DNA of 64,000 nucleotides from a virus, in the IMG/VR virus record IMGVR_UViG_3300027857_000001, positions 62,001 to 126,000 of that record; one strand, written 5' to 3'. Below, one piece after another: positions 8,077 through 15,174 of this stretch. The translations under genes were made by a program, and so were the position numbers. The stretch's first letter is position 1. Every line of letters begins with the position of its first letter. The notes beneath the pieces were generated by a model. The model searched no databases, was not told the origin of the DNA, and saw nothing but the letters and a program-made list of their open reading frames with translations.

Positions 8077-8679
8077 ATGGAACCGGACAATCAGGCCCGG
8101 CCCCCGGAAGCAGTCCTCATCAAGCGCGCCCGTGCGGCGGCGGGAATGACTGTCGAGGCTGCCGCGGCGGCGGTCCGCGCGGCCGGAGGCCAGATCAGCA
8201 CCTCGTACTGGGGTGATGTCGAGCGCGGCCAGGGCGGCAGGAGGAGCAGGCGGGTACCGGTCCGGGCGTCCGCCCGGACACTGGCGCAGATGGCCCGGAT
8301 CTTCGGCATCACCCCGGATCGCCTGGCCGGCGAGGGCCAGCGGCCCGATGCCGCAGAGATCCTGGACGAGATCCTGCGCAGTGAGGAATCCGGTCAGCCG
8401 GCGAGTCAGGATGGCAGCCGCCAGCCCGCTCACATGAAGTTCCTCGACCAGGTGGATGAGGGCGCTCTCGCCCCGTTCCTCGCAGCCGTCGAGGCGCAGG
8501 TCCGGGCGGCGACCCCGGCTGACGGCCGCAGGCCGTCCGGGGCGCAGGCGTTCCCGGGCGCCCCGCAGGAAGCAGAGCTGTGGGAGACGCGGCACATCAG
8601 CGATGCTGACAAGCCGCGGGCGATCGCGATGCTCCGGCTGATCGCGGCCGGGGATACGGCCGTGCGCCGTGCGACATAA
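8077..8679 (+). CDS. XRE-like transcriptional regulator
   Basis: 200 residues from ATG 8077 with GGGAAGG upstream. Residues about 12-85 form a Cro/CI-type HTH (LIKRARAAAGMTVEAAAAAV; SYWGDVERG; LAQMARIFGITPDRLAG) with an unusual arginine-rich insert. The C-terminal half is acidic and helical. Divergently transcribed from the small XRE gene, so probably the opposing or co-acting component of the switch. Confidence 0.75.
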   Translation: MEPDNQARPPEAVLIKRARAAAGMTVEAAAAAVRAAGGQISTSYWGDVERGQGGRRSRRVPVRASARTLAQMARIFGITPDRLAGEGQRPDAAEILDEILRSEESGQPASQDGSRQPAHMKFLDQVDEGALAPFLAAVEAQVRAATPADGRRPSGAQAFPGAPQEAELWETRHISDADKPRAIAMLRLIAAGDTAVRRAT

Positions 8680-8855
8680 CCGCGCATCAGCACGTCTATT
8701 GTAACGAACCGATTACGACGGGTGACATTTCCGGCATGTCCCTTGCGTGACGGTTCTCGCAGGACGAGACTCCAGAGAAGCACTACCCCTGGGGGGGAAC
8801 CTGGGGGACACCGGGGCAGCCCCGCAGCCCCCGGCAGGTTGGGGAGGACCGCGTC

Positions 8856-9911
8856 GTGAAAGGCGCACTGCGGGAGCGTGCCCAGGACCCCGGCACCGAC
8901 GAGATGCTGGCTGCGCTCATCACCGTGAACAGCAGGCTCCAGGCGTCGAGCTGGTCGCTCCAGGCGCACACCTACGCCCTGCTCGCGCGGCTTGAGGAGA
9001 CGGCCCGCGCCACCGGGACACTGGACGAGGACGTCATCGCCGAGGTGTACTGCCTGCAGAGCCGGTATGAAGAAGGGCGCCGCGCAGTCCAGGAGAACAG
9101 CGCCGCCATCGAGCAGGCCCTCGGGCACCTGGCATTCAGCCGCGCAGACCGCCGCCAGTGGTACGAGGAGGGCATCGCCGAGGGCGAGCGCCGGGAGCGT
9201 GCGCGGCGCGGGAAGGGACGCCGCACCGGGGGACGCGCGGCCCTGCGCGTCGTCCCCGTGGCCGCCGTCCTCGGCGGCGGCTGGACGTTCATCCGGTCCG
9301 TCTCCGCCGCACGCAAGGCCGCAGCCGCCCTCACGGCCGCGCACCAGCCTGCGGTCACCGCCATGCTGGTGCGTCACCTCGGCAGGGCTGTCAGGGTGGG
9401 CACTCTCGGTGCTGCTGTCTCCGCCACCACCCTGACGCTGGTCGTGCAGACCGCGCCTCACACCACTGCGATCCCGCCCCGTCCCGCCGGCGCCCCGTCG
9501 TCCGACCCGGCCGTCCCGGCCGCAGGCACTGCCGCGATCCCGGCGCACGCTCACCACGAGCGGCACCGTCTCCATCCGGCGGCCGTGCCGCCGCCCGCGC
9601 CGCGCCGCCCCCGGCACCCCAGCCTGTCTGCGCCGCCATCCCCGGCACCGCCCGGGTCCCTCACCGCGCCCGCGGTGGTCATCACGGCCGGCGGCACCGG
9701 CATCCTCACGCTGACCGCCGCCGGCGGCCCGGTCGCCTGGACGCTGACATGCTCGGCCGGCATCACGCTCAGCACCTACAGCGGGCAGCTCGCCGAGGGT
9801 GCCTCGGTCATGATCACGGTCACGGCAGCCGGCCCGGACGTGAACGGCACGATCTGGCTTCCGGGCGGCTGGCCGGTAAGGGTCCGGCCGTTCGGTCTCG
9901 CCCCCGGCTAG
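8856..9911 (+). CDS. membrane-anchored protein with Pro-rich linker and extracellular domain
   Basis: 351 residues from GTG 8856 with GGGGAGG 7 nt upstream. Layout: helical N-terminal domain (1-115), basic stretch (RRERARRGKGRR), hydrophobic segment near 180-200 (VGTLGAAVSATTLTLVV), long Pro/Ala/His-rich linker (200-260), then a C-terminal beta-sandwich-like domain of about 80 residues (WTLTCSAGITLSTYSGQLA) that resembles Ig/BACON-type folds. Such anchored proteins often sit beside HTH regulators in actinomycetes. Function unknown. Confidence 0.65.
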   Translation: MKGALRERAQDPGTDEMLAALITVNSRLQASSWSLQAHTYALLARLEETARATGTLDEDVIAEVYCLQSRYEEGRRAVQENSAAIEQALGHLAFSRADRRQWYEEGIAEGERRERARRGKGRRTGGRAALRVVPVAAVLGGGWTFIRSVSAARKAAAALTAAHQPAVTAMLVRHLGRAVRVGTLGAAVSATTLTLVVQTAPHTTAIPPRPAGAPSSDPAVPAAGTAAIPAHAHHERHRLHPAAVPPPAPRRPRHPSLSAPPSPAPPGSLTAPAVVITAGGTGILTLTAAGGPVAWTLTCSAGITLSTYSGQLAEGASVMITVTAAGPDVNGTIWLPGGWPVRVRPFGLAPG

Positions 9912-10732
9912 CGGACCCGCCCGACCCCCGCGAGCGCGTACGCGGACCCGTCGGCCTCCAGGCAGTCGTGCCATCCCGGCCGCCAGCCCCGGGCCGGGAC
10001 GACACCCGGGTCGAGGAGATCCATGCCGTCGAAGAAACCCGCGATGTCCTGCGCGGAGTGGTTGAACAGGTCCAGGCCGGAACGCCGGACCAGCTCGCGG
10101 ACCTGCCGGAACACCTCATCGTCGTCGTTGTGCCCGGCGGAGATGACCACATAGCTCCCCGGCGCTGCTGCCCGCGAGTACGCGGCGACGACCTGCCGCG
10201 CCTGCTCGCCGGACAGGAAATGCAGCACCATCCCGAATATCAGCCCGGCCGGCCTGCGCAGGTCGATCAGCTCACCTATGCGCCAGTCAGCCAGGACCGC
10301 TGCCGCGTCCGTCAGGTCGGCGCGGATCGCGATGACTCCCGGGGCAGTCGCCATCGCCCGTGCATGCGCGACCGCGACCGGGTCAGAGTCCACGTAGACG
10401 ACCCTGGCTGAGGGAAACACAGCCCGGGCAGCCTCGTGGACGGGGATGATCCGGACCCGCTCGCCGCCTGCTTCTGTCTCTCCCCTCGTGGGGATGCCCG
10501 CGCCCAGGTCCAGGAACTGCCCGACGCCCTGCTGCGCGAGCCAGGTGACCGCCCTGCCGAGGAATAGCCGGTTGCGGACGGCTATGAGCCGGGTTCCGGG
10601 GAACAGGCGCTCCACCTCGGCGGCGGCTGCCCTGTCGGCCGCGAAGCTGTCGCTGCCGCCCAGCCAGTAGTCGTACATCCGGGCGATGCTCGGGACACCA
10701 AGATCGACCGGGGGCCTGTCCCCGCCTCGCAT
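9908..10732 (-). CDS. SAM-dependent methyltransferase, DUF574 type
   Basis: 274 residues. Hallmarks of the actinobacterial S-adenosyl methyltransferase family (PF04672): SIARMYDYWLGG near the start, FLDLGAGIPTRG as the SAM loop, VVYVDSDPVAVAHARA as motif II, and GLIFGMVLHFLSG. ATG 10732 has GGGAG 8 nt upstream; GTG 10741 is an alternative. Substrate unknown. The 3' end overlaps the convergent plus-strand gene by 4 nt. Such genes are common on actinomycete chromosomes and mobile elements, often beside HTH/DUF397 genes. Confidence 0.85.
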   Translation of the reverse strand: MRGGDRPPVDLGVPSIARMYDYWLGGSDSFAADRAAAAEVERLFPGTRLIAVRNRLFLGRAVTWLAQQGVGQFLDLGAGIPTRGETEAGGERVRIIPVHEAARAVFPSARVVYVDSDPVAVAHARAMATAPGVIAIRADLTDAAAVLADWRIGELIDLRRPAGLIFGMVLHFLSGEQARQVVAAYSRAAAPGSYVVISAGHNDDDEVFRQVRELVRRSGLDLFNHSAQDIAGFFDGMDLLDPGVVPARGWRPGWHDCLEADGSAYALAGVGRVR

Positions 10733-10833
10733 GGAGGTCACTCCCTTTCCCCGCCGTCCCGTTCCCTGTTCCTGGTCAATATTCCCGCTACCTGCCGGTA
10801 ACGTGCCGTTCATCCGTGGCCGCGCGGACGGCC

Positions 10834-10968
10834 GTGCCGGGGGCGGCTGCCTCCCGCGCCGCCCCCGGCACATGCCTCCCTCAGGCCCGGTCACCGCGGG
10901 ACGGCGGGGGTGCGGTGACCGGGCTTCCCGGGCGGCACGGCATGCCGCACCATCGTGCCGGCCGGGAA
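10834..10968. terminator. three stacked hairpins
   Basis: Three strong inverted repeats in a row. The first has a 14-bp perfect stem (10834-10847 with 10858-10871, 10-nt loop). The second has a 13-bp perfect stem (10885-10897 with 10912-10924). The third is nested, starting GCTTCCCGG at 10923 and closing with CCGGGAAGC, and has an inner GGCACG/CGTGCC stem. They lie between the end of the small-gene operon and the methyltransferase start, so they probably insulate the two units. Confidence 0.65.
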
Positions 10969-10970
10969 GC

Positions 10971-11201
10971 TCACTGCGCGTGGTCCGGGTAGTGCCTGTC
11001 CGCCTTGGCCATCAGCCCCGCCAGGTCATAATCCACGAGAACGCGGTACCCGTCCGGTTCGGGGACTGTGAGCTCCCACGGATGGTCGAGGCCCGACGGG
11101 CGCAGGACCGTCGCCCCCGGCATCCTGTCCATGAAAGCGTTGAGGCGCCGCACCTGGCCGGGATCCTCTGCCCGGCCGGGCACGAGGTGGAGGTAGCTCA
11201 C
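10971..11201 (-). CDS. small hypothetical protein
   Basis: 76 residues with an ordered alpha/beta look (LHLVPGRAEDPGQVRRLNAF; VLVDYDLAGLMAKADRHYP). Last of four coupled small genes, overlapping the previous stop. No family recognised. Confidence 0.55.
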   Translation of the reverse strand: MSYLHLVPGRAEDPGQVRRLNAFMDRMPGATVLRPSGLDHPWELTVPEPDGYRVLVDYDLAGLMAKADRHYPDHAQ

Positions 11202-11434
11202 CGCAGCTTCCCTCCGACGGCGTCGAATCCTCGCAGCGCGACGGGGTCACCGAGCTCCTTCAGCGCCCACCAGACGAACCGCTGGGCCATGCCGTCGCGC
11301 GGGTTGCGCCACAGACGCAGGGCCTTGATGGCGTCGGCGACGGTCCCGGCCGGGTGCGCCGCCCGCCAGTCCCTCAGCTCGCTCGGCAGGTCCGGGTGCT
11401 TGCGCTCGAAGGCCGCGCACTCCTGCTCGGTCAT
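11198..11434 (-). CDS. small hypothetical protein
   Basis: 78 residues, Trp- and Arg-rich helices (ALRLWRNPRDGMAQRFVWWA). Starts inside the stop of the preceding gene (ATGA). No family assigned. Confidence 0.55.
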   Translation of the reverse strand: MTEQECAAFERKHPDLPSELRDWRAAHPAGTVADAIKALRLWRNPRDGMAQRFVWWALKELGDPVALRGFDAVGGKLR

Positions 11435-11658
11435 GTCGCACGCTCCCTCGGCACAGGATCGGCGAAGTAATCCGAGACGATCCGCAGCCGCAGCCCGGCC
11501 GGGCAGGGGTCTGACAGCTCACTCCCCTTGCCGTCCCTGCGCCGTGCGCGGCACCGGCCGTCGGCGGCCCAGATCTCGTATGCGTCGCCCCAGTGGTACC
11601 TGACCTCGGCGAGCGGGCCGGCGAACCGTCCCGCGATGCCGCGCGGACGCGCGCTCAC
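11431..11658 (-). CDS. small hypothetical protein
   Basis: 75 residues from GTG 11658 (GTGA overlap). A beta-rich middle (EVRYHWGDAYEIWAADGRCR) and a C-terminal strand segment (LRLRIVSDYFADPVP). No family recognised. Confidence 0.55.
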   Translation of the reverse strand: MSARPRGIAGRFAGPLAEVRYHWGDAYEIWAADGRCRARRRDGKGSELSDPCPAGLRLRIVSDYFADPVPRERAT

Positions 11659-11759
11659 CGTGGCCTCCTGTGCCGCCGGCGCAGTTCCGGCACCACGCCG
11701 AGGCCGAAGACCGTCAGGAGAATGATGGCGGTGCCGATCTTGAACGGGGTCATGCGCAT
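11655..11759 (-). CDS. 34-residue single-pass membrane peptide
   Basis: Starts at ATG 11759 (or 11753). MTPFKIGTAIILLTVFGLGV is one hydrophobic helix, followed by an arginine-rich tail: a typical small N-out membrane peptide. Overlaps the next gene by GTGA. A run of eight C lies just upstream. First gene after the GGGTAC operators. Confidence 0.5.
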   Translation of the reverse strand: MRMTPFKIGTAIILLTVFGLGVVPELRRRHRRPR

Positions 11760-11864
11760 CGCGCGCCCCCCCCGGCAGTCTTGTTCCCTGCCCTGCCCAT
11801 CCGCTGGCCTCCCTGGCGCGACGATCGGGATACGGGCAGTCAACTACGGGGAAAGGCAGGCGAC

Positions 11865-11908
11865 GGGTACACGTCGTACCCCGTCACCGATGGGTACGTT
11901 CTGTACCC
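11865..11908. promoter_or_regulatory. two 17-bp GGGTAC-N5-GTACCC operators
   Basis: Two perfect dyads with 6-bp arms and 5-bp spacers: 11865-11881 (spacer ACGTC) and 11892-11908 (spacer GTTCT), 27 bp apart start to start. The second overlaps the last codons of the HTH/TPR regulator, and both sit upstream of the small-gene/methyltransferase operon. They look like regulator-binding sites, perhaps for the neighbouring HTH protein. Confidence 0.7.
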
Positions 11909-13194
11909 GTTAAGGCGGCGATGCCGACTGCGGCAGCCAGGGACCGCGCCCGCTCGCGTATCGCCTCCGCGCCCCTCTCGGCGGCATCGGCCACCCATGA
12001 GCGGGTGAACAGGTTGTACCGCGCGGTATCCGGCGACTCGTCCCGCGCCTGCTCCAGCAGGCTGATGATCGCCACCGGGTCCGGTCGCGCCGTGCGCGAG
12101 CGCAGGGAACGGGCGCGTGCGGACTCGATCAGGTGGAAGCTTCGGCGGGTCGCGCTGGGCATGCCGGCCAGGCGCAGCCGGTTCGCCTGCCGGACCGCGT
12201 TACCGCCCTGCATCAGGTCAGCATGCATGGTGACCGCGTACGCCTCGGTCATCCCGGGGCCGAATATCAGCCAGGGGTGCGCGTACCCGGCACCCAGCGT
12301 CCTGGCCGCCCTTGACGCCTCGTCCCAGTAGCCCCACGCCTCACCCTCGCGCCCGGTCTTCGCGTACGACAGGGCACACGAAAGCTGGAGCAGCCCCCAC
12401 AGTGCGAGATCTTCCTCAGACTCGCCCGGGCGGAGCAGCCGCGCGGCGGACAGCGCCAGCGCAGTACGGGCCTCGGCCGCCTCCCCCGCATCGCGGAAGA
12501 CGTGATTCAGGTACCAGGCCGCAGCGGCGATCGCCGCCGGGTCGTCCGCGTCCTGCGCGGCCTGCATGGCCCTGTCGCCGCACAGCATGATCAGGTCCGG
12601 GCGCGGCTGGAAGGAAAGGAAGAGCTGGGTGACGTGATAGGTCTGGGCGAGCGAGCGGAGCGCGGAGCGGCGCTCGTCGCCGGCCAGGCGGCGGGCCGAA
12701 TCCCGCGCATCCCGCAGCAGGCCCGGGAGCACGACCGACACTGCCGTCCGCTGCCGTCTCGCCCCGTGCCACATCTCCCACGCCTCGCAGGTCCGCGCCG
12801 AGAGCTCGGATGCCGCGACGGGTTCCGTATCCGCCGGCCGGAACATGTAGTCGGTCAGCGCGCTGCTGACTGTGCCGAGGGACTCATGCCGGGCCTTGCC
12901 GAACTGGGCAACGGAAAGGCGCTGATCCCCGGTCAGCTCTGACAGGTCAGCGACCTGGAGTATCTCCGCGATGCGCAGCAGCAGCGGAATCCGGGGGACT
13001 TGCAGCCGTCCCGTCTCCACGGCCTTCACCCATTCTGCTGACTTCCCGGCAAGGCCCGCGAGTACGGGCCGGGACATCCCCGCACGCTCCCTGAAGTACC
13101 TGATCCGCTCGCCGGCCGGTTTCCCGGCAAGCTCGGGGCTGCTCCCTGGTGTAGAATCCACGATGAGACCCTGCCTATCTGACTGCATCGACAC
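11884..13194 (-). CDS. HTH regulator with TPR-like C-terminal region
   Basis: 436 residues. An XRE-type HTH at about 25-90 (RIRYFRERAGMSRPVLAGLA; AEWVKAVETGRLQVPRIPLL) is followed by about 330 helical residues arranged like tetratricopeptide repeats (AAAAWYLNHVFRDAGEAAEA; AWGYWDEASRAARTLGAGYA). This is a common actinomycete regulator architecture in which the TPR part senses a small molecule or peptide. Its last codons overlap one of two GGGTAC operators that precede the downstream operon, suggesting autoregulation or control of that operon. Confidence 0.8.
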   Translation of the reverse strand: MSMQSDRQGLIVDSTPGSSPELAGKPAGERIRYFRERAGMSRPVLAGLAGKSAEWVKAVETGRLQVPRIPLLLRIAEILQVADLSELTGDQRLSVAQFGKARHESLGTVSSALTDYMFRPADTEPVAASELSARTCEAWEMWHGARRQRTAVSVVLPGLLRDARDSARRLAGDERRSALRSLAQTYHVTQLFLSFQPRPDLIMLCGDRAMQAAQDADDPAAIAAAAWYLNHVFRDAGEAAEARTALALSAARLLRPGESEEDLALWGLLQLSCALSYAKTGREGEAWGYWDEASRAARTLGAGYAHPWLIFGPGMTEAYAVTMHADLMQGGNAVRQANRLRLAGMPSATRRSFHLIESARARSLRSRTARPDPVAIISLLEQARDESPDTARYNLFTRSWVADAAERGAEAIRERARSLAAAVGIAALTGTERTHR

Positions 13195-13283
13195 CAGCCA
13201 GCATAACGCGGGGTCTTAACTATGCGCAGCTTGTGAATCACACGGGCAGGGGGACAAGCACCCGGGTGCATGGGGAATAGTCC

Positions 13284-13484
13284 CTATCCCGGGGTTACGC
13301 GCCGGTTCGTCACTCTGGCCCGGCTGACGGGCAGTCCCGCCCGGGGGCGCCGAATTGAGTGCGGGCACCCGGCCGTCACGCCGCCGTCCGGCCCCAGGAT
13401 GACCGCGTCCCGCCGGCCCTCTACCGGGACCTCCTTCACCCGGCTGGCAGGCACCATGACCAGCACGTAACGCTGCTCATCCAT
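13284..13484 (-). CDS. small hypothetical protein
   Basis: 66 residues from ATG 13484, overlapping the GntR gene by 8 nt. A beta-strand opening (MDEQRYVLVMVPASRVKEVP) and a basic tail. No family recognised. Probably co-transcribed with the GntR regulator. Confidence 0.5.
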   Translation of the reverse strand: MDEQRYVLVMVPASRVKEVPVEGRRDAVILGPDGGVTAGCPHSIRRPRAGLPVSRARVTNRRVTPG

Positions 13485-13998
13485 TCCGGTCCTCCTGTTC
13501 CGGCCGTGCTTCCACAGACGCCCCGTCCAGGTCCCAGTCTCTTCCGGCCGCCTCGCGGATAAGCTCGCAGAGCCGGTCGGCCGCATGCCCGGAGTGCGCG
13601 GCGAGGATGACGGCCGCGACTGCTGGCCCGTCCCCGGCCAGTGCTGCGCCCACGGCCTCCGCCATAGGGTCATCCGCGACCACCGCCTCGAGCGCATCAA
13701 GAAGCCTGCCGTATGCATCGGCGTCGATACCGGGGGCCGCAAGGGCAATGCGGGCCACGACGGCGTAGCGGTGCAGAGGGAGGACTACCGTGCCGCGCCC
13801 GTCGCCGACTCTGGCCAGCCGCCACGCGACCAGCGTTTCCAGCGCCCTCTGGGCGACAGACTGGGTGACTCCGTACTCGCGGGCCATGGCCGGAGCGCCA
13901 GGCAGGGTGACACCCGGAGCCCACTCGCCGGCGAGTATCCGCTGCCGCAGGTCCCGCGCTACCTGTTCGTAGCGCGCCACTGGCGGCGTCAGCTTCAC
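13477..13998 (-). CDS. GntR-family transcriptional regulator
   Basis: 173 residues from GTG 13998, which has GGAGAG upstream; an in-frame ATG at 14103 would add 35 residues. The winged helix is typical (YEQVARDLRQRILAGEWAPG; PAMAREYGVTQSVAQRALET; VGDGRGTVV). The C-terminal half is helical and lacks a known effector domain. It is divergent from the conjugation-type module. In actinomycete integrative elements a GntR protein (KorSA in pSAM2) represses transfer and replication genes, and that role is inferred here. Confidence 0.8.
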   Translation of the reverse strand: MKLTPPVARYEQVARDLRQRILAGEWAPGVTLPGAPAMAREYGVTQSVAQRALETLVAWRLARVGDGRGTVVLPLHRYAVVARIALAAPGIDADAYGRLLDALEAVVADDPMAEAVGAALAGDGPAVAAVILAAHSGHAADRLCELIREAAGRDWDLDGASVEARPEQEDRNG

Positions 13999-14153
13999 GC
14001 GGCGCTTCCCTCTCCTCCGTCTCCGGCTATCGCGCCCATCGTATTGCCGGTAACCGTTAACGCCTAGCTCCGGCGGATTGACATTTACGCGGGCAGGGGT
14101 CATGGTTGGAGTATCTCACGGATAACGCTCAGAATTAATACGGAGATGACCGC

Positions 14154-14681
14154 ATGAGCACCTCCCTCCTTCCCTGGCTGATCGCCGCAGGCCTCGTCCT
14201 GGTGTGGCTGTTCAGCTGCGTCTCGGCCTGGTCCGATAACCGGTACGAGGTCACTGCCGTCTCGTCATGGCGTTTCCGTCTCACCCGCCGCTGGTACAGC
14301 ATCCGCAGTAGGGTCCGGTGCGGTGACCGCGGCGAGGTCTACGAGGTGCGCGACTGGTCCGATGACGGCACCGCCGTCCCGTGGCTGCTGGTCGCGAACT
14401 TCAACGGCGATCCTGACGACGTGTACTGGTGCCCGGTCACGGACTGCACCCCGTCCGCCGTCCGCCGGTTCCGGCCGCGCCTGCTGGTGGTCCGCTACGG
14501 CCGGATCCCGGTGCCGTGGCTGTTCCTGTTCTGGTACGAGCCGGCGCCCCGCCAGTGCAAGTACTGCGGCGAGCCTGCCACCTGCGAACACGACTCCGCC
14601 ATCAGCCACGGCGGGTGCCTGTGCGATGCACACCTGCTCGCGGCCGACCGGGTCCGCACCCGCGAGCAGGGTGCGTCATGA
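14154..14681 (+). CDS. membrane-anchored protein with C-terminal zinc finger
   Basis: 175 residues. Residues 5-25 (LLPWLIAAGLVLVWLFSCVS) form a membrane segment. The C-terminus carries CKYCGEPATCEHD...GGCLCDAHL, a Cys/His cluster that probably binds zinc. First gene of the plus-strand module and divergent from the GntR gene; the 50-bp gap is AT-rich and likely holds the promoter. No family name known. Confidence 0.65.
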   Translation: MSTSLLPWLIAAGLVLVWLFSCVSAWSDNRYEVTAVSSWRFRLTRRWYSIRSRVRCGDRGEVYEVRDWSDDGTAVPWLLVANFNGDPDDVYWCPVTDCTPSAVRRFRPRLLVVRYGRIPVPWLFLFWYEPAPRQCKYCGEPATCEHDSAISHGGCLCDAHLLAADRVRTREQGAS

Positions 14682-14971
14682 ACGGCCCGCCCCGAGCGTG
14701 GATGCGGCACGCTGCGTGCCGTGATCTGCCGCTGACGCTCTTCTTCGGCCCGGACGGCGAAGATGCCGTAGCCCGCGCCGAGCGCGAGAAGCAGGCGAAA
14801 GCCGTCTGTGCCGGATGCCCTGTGCGCGTCGAGTGCCTGATGTACCGGCTGGGCTACCCGTATCAGCGGGATGACGGGATCTGGGCCGGGTTCGACGGCG
14901 GCCAGCGGGCTCAGCTCCGCCGCAGCGATCTCCGCCGCCAGCGCCACGCAGAGAGGACGGCGGCGGCATGA
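14678..14971 (+). CDS. WhiB-like iron-sulfur regulator
   Basis: 97 residues, coupled to the previous gene by ATGA. It has the four cluster cysteines in WhiB order (Cys14, Cys44, Cys47, Cys53; CAGCPVRVEC) and the turn GIWAGFDGG in place of the usual G[IV]WGG, followed by a basic tail that would contact DNA. Wbl proteins hold a 4Fe-4S cluster and bind the primary sigma factor. Phage and plasmid copies are known to interfere with host Wbl function. Here it is embedded in the transfer module. Confidence 0.9.
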   Translation: MNGPPRAWMRHAACRDLPLTLFFGPDGEDAVARAEREKQAKAVCAGCPVRVECLMYRLGYPYQRDDGIWAGFDGGQRAQLRRSDLRRQRHAERTAAA

Positions 14972-15174
14972 ACACCCTGTACGCCATCGTCGCCGCAATC
15001 GGCGCTCTCATCGCCGCCTGCCACCAGCACGTCACCGTCACGCTGGCCGGGCACGCCTTCGGCACCTCGCTGGGCGTGCTGATCCTGTGCACGGTCATCG
15101 CCGTCTGCATGGCCGCGACCGTGATCACGGTCCGGTCAGTGTTCTGGCCGGCCATGTCGCGGGTCGCCTCATGA
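14968..15174 (+). CDS. small two-helix membrane protein (Spd-like)
   Basis: 68 residues with two hydrophobic segments (YAIVAAIGALIAACHQHV; GVLILCTVIAVCMAATVITV). Overlaps genes on both sides by ATGA and directly precedes traB. Small membrane proteins in this place in actinomycete elements are usually called spread (Spd) proteins and help plasmid movement along the mycelium. That assignment rests on position and topology. Confidence 0.6.
   Translation: MNTLYAIVAAIGALIAACHQHVTVTLAGHAFGTSLGVLILCTVIAVCMAATVITVRSVFWPAMSRVAS

Noticed and set aside
8430-9974. 514-codon minus-strand ORF
   Set aside because: Shadow of the XRE-like and membrane-anchored genes; low-complexity Gly/Arg composition and no ribosome site.
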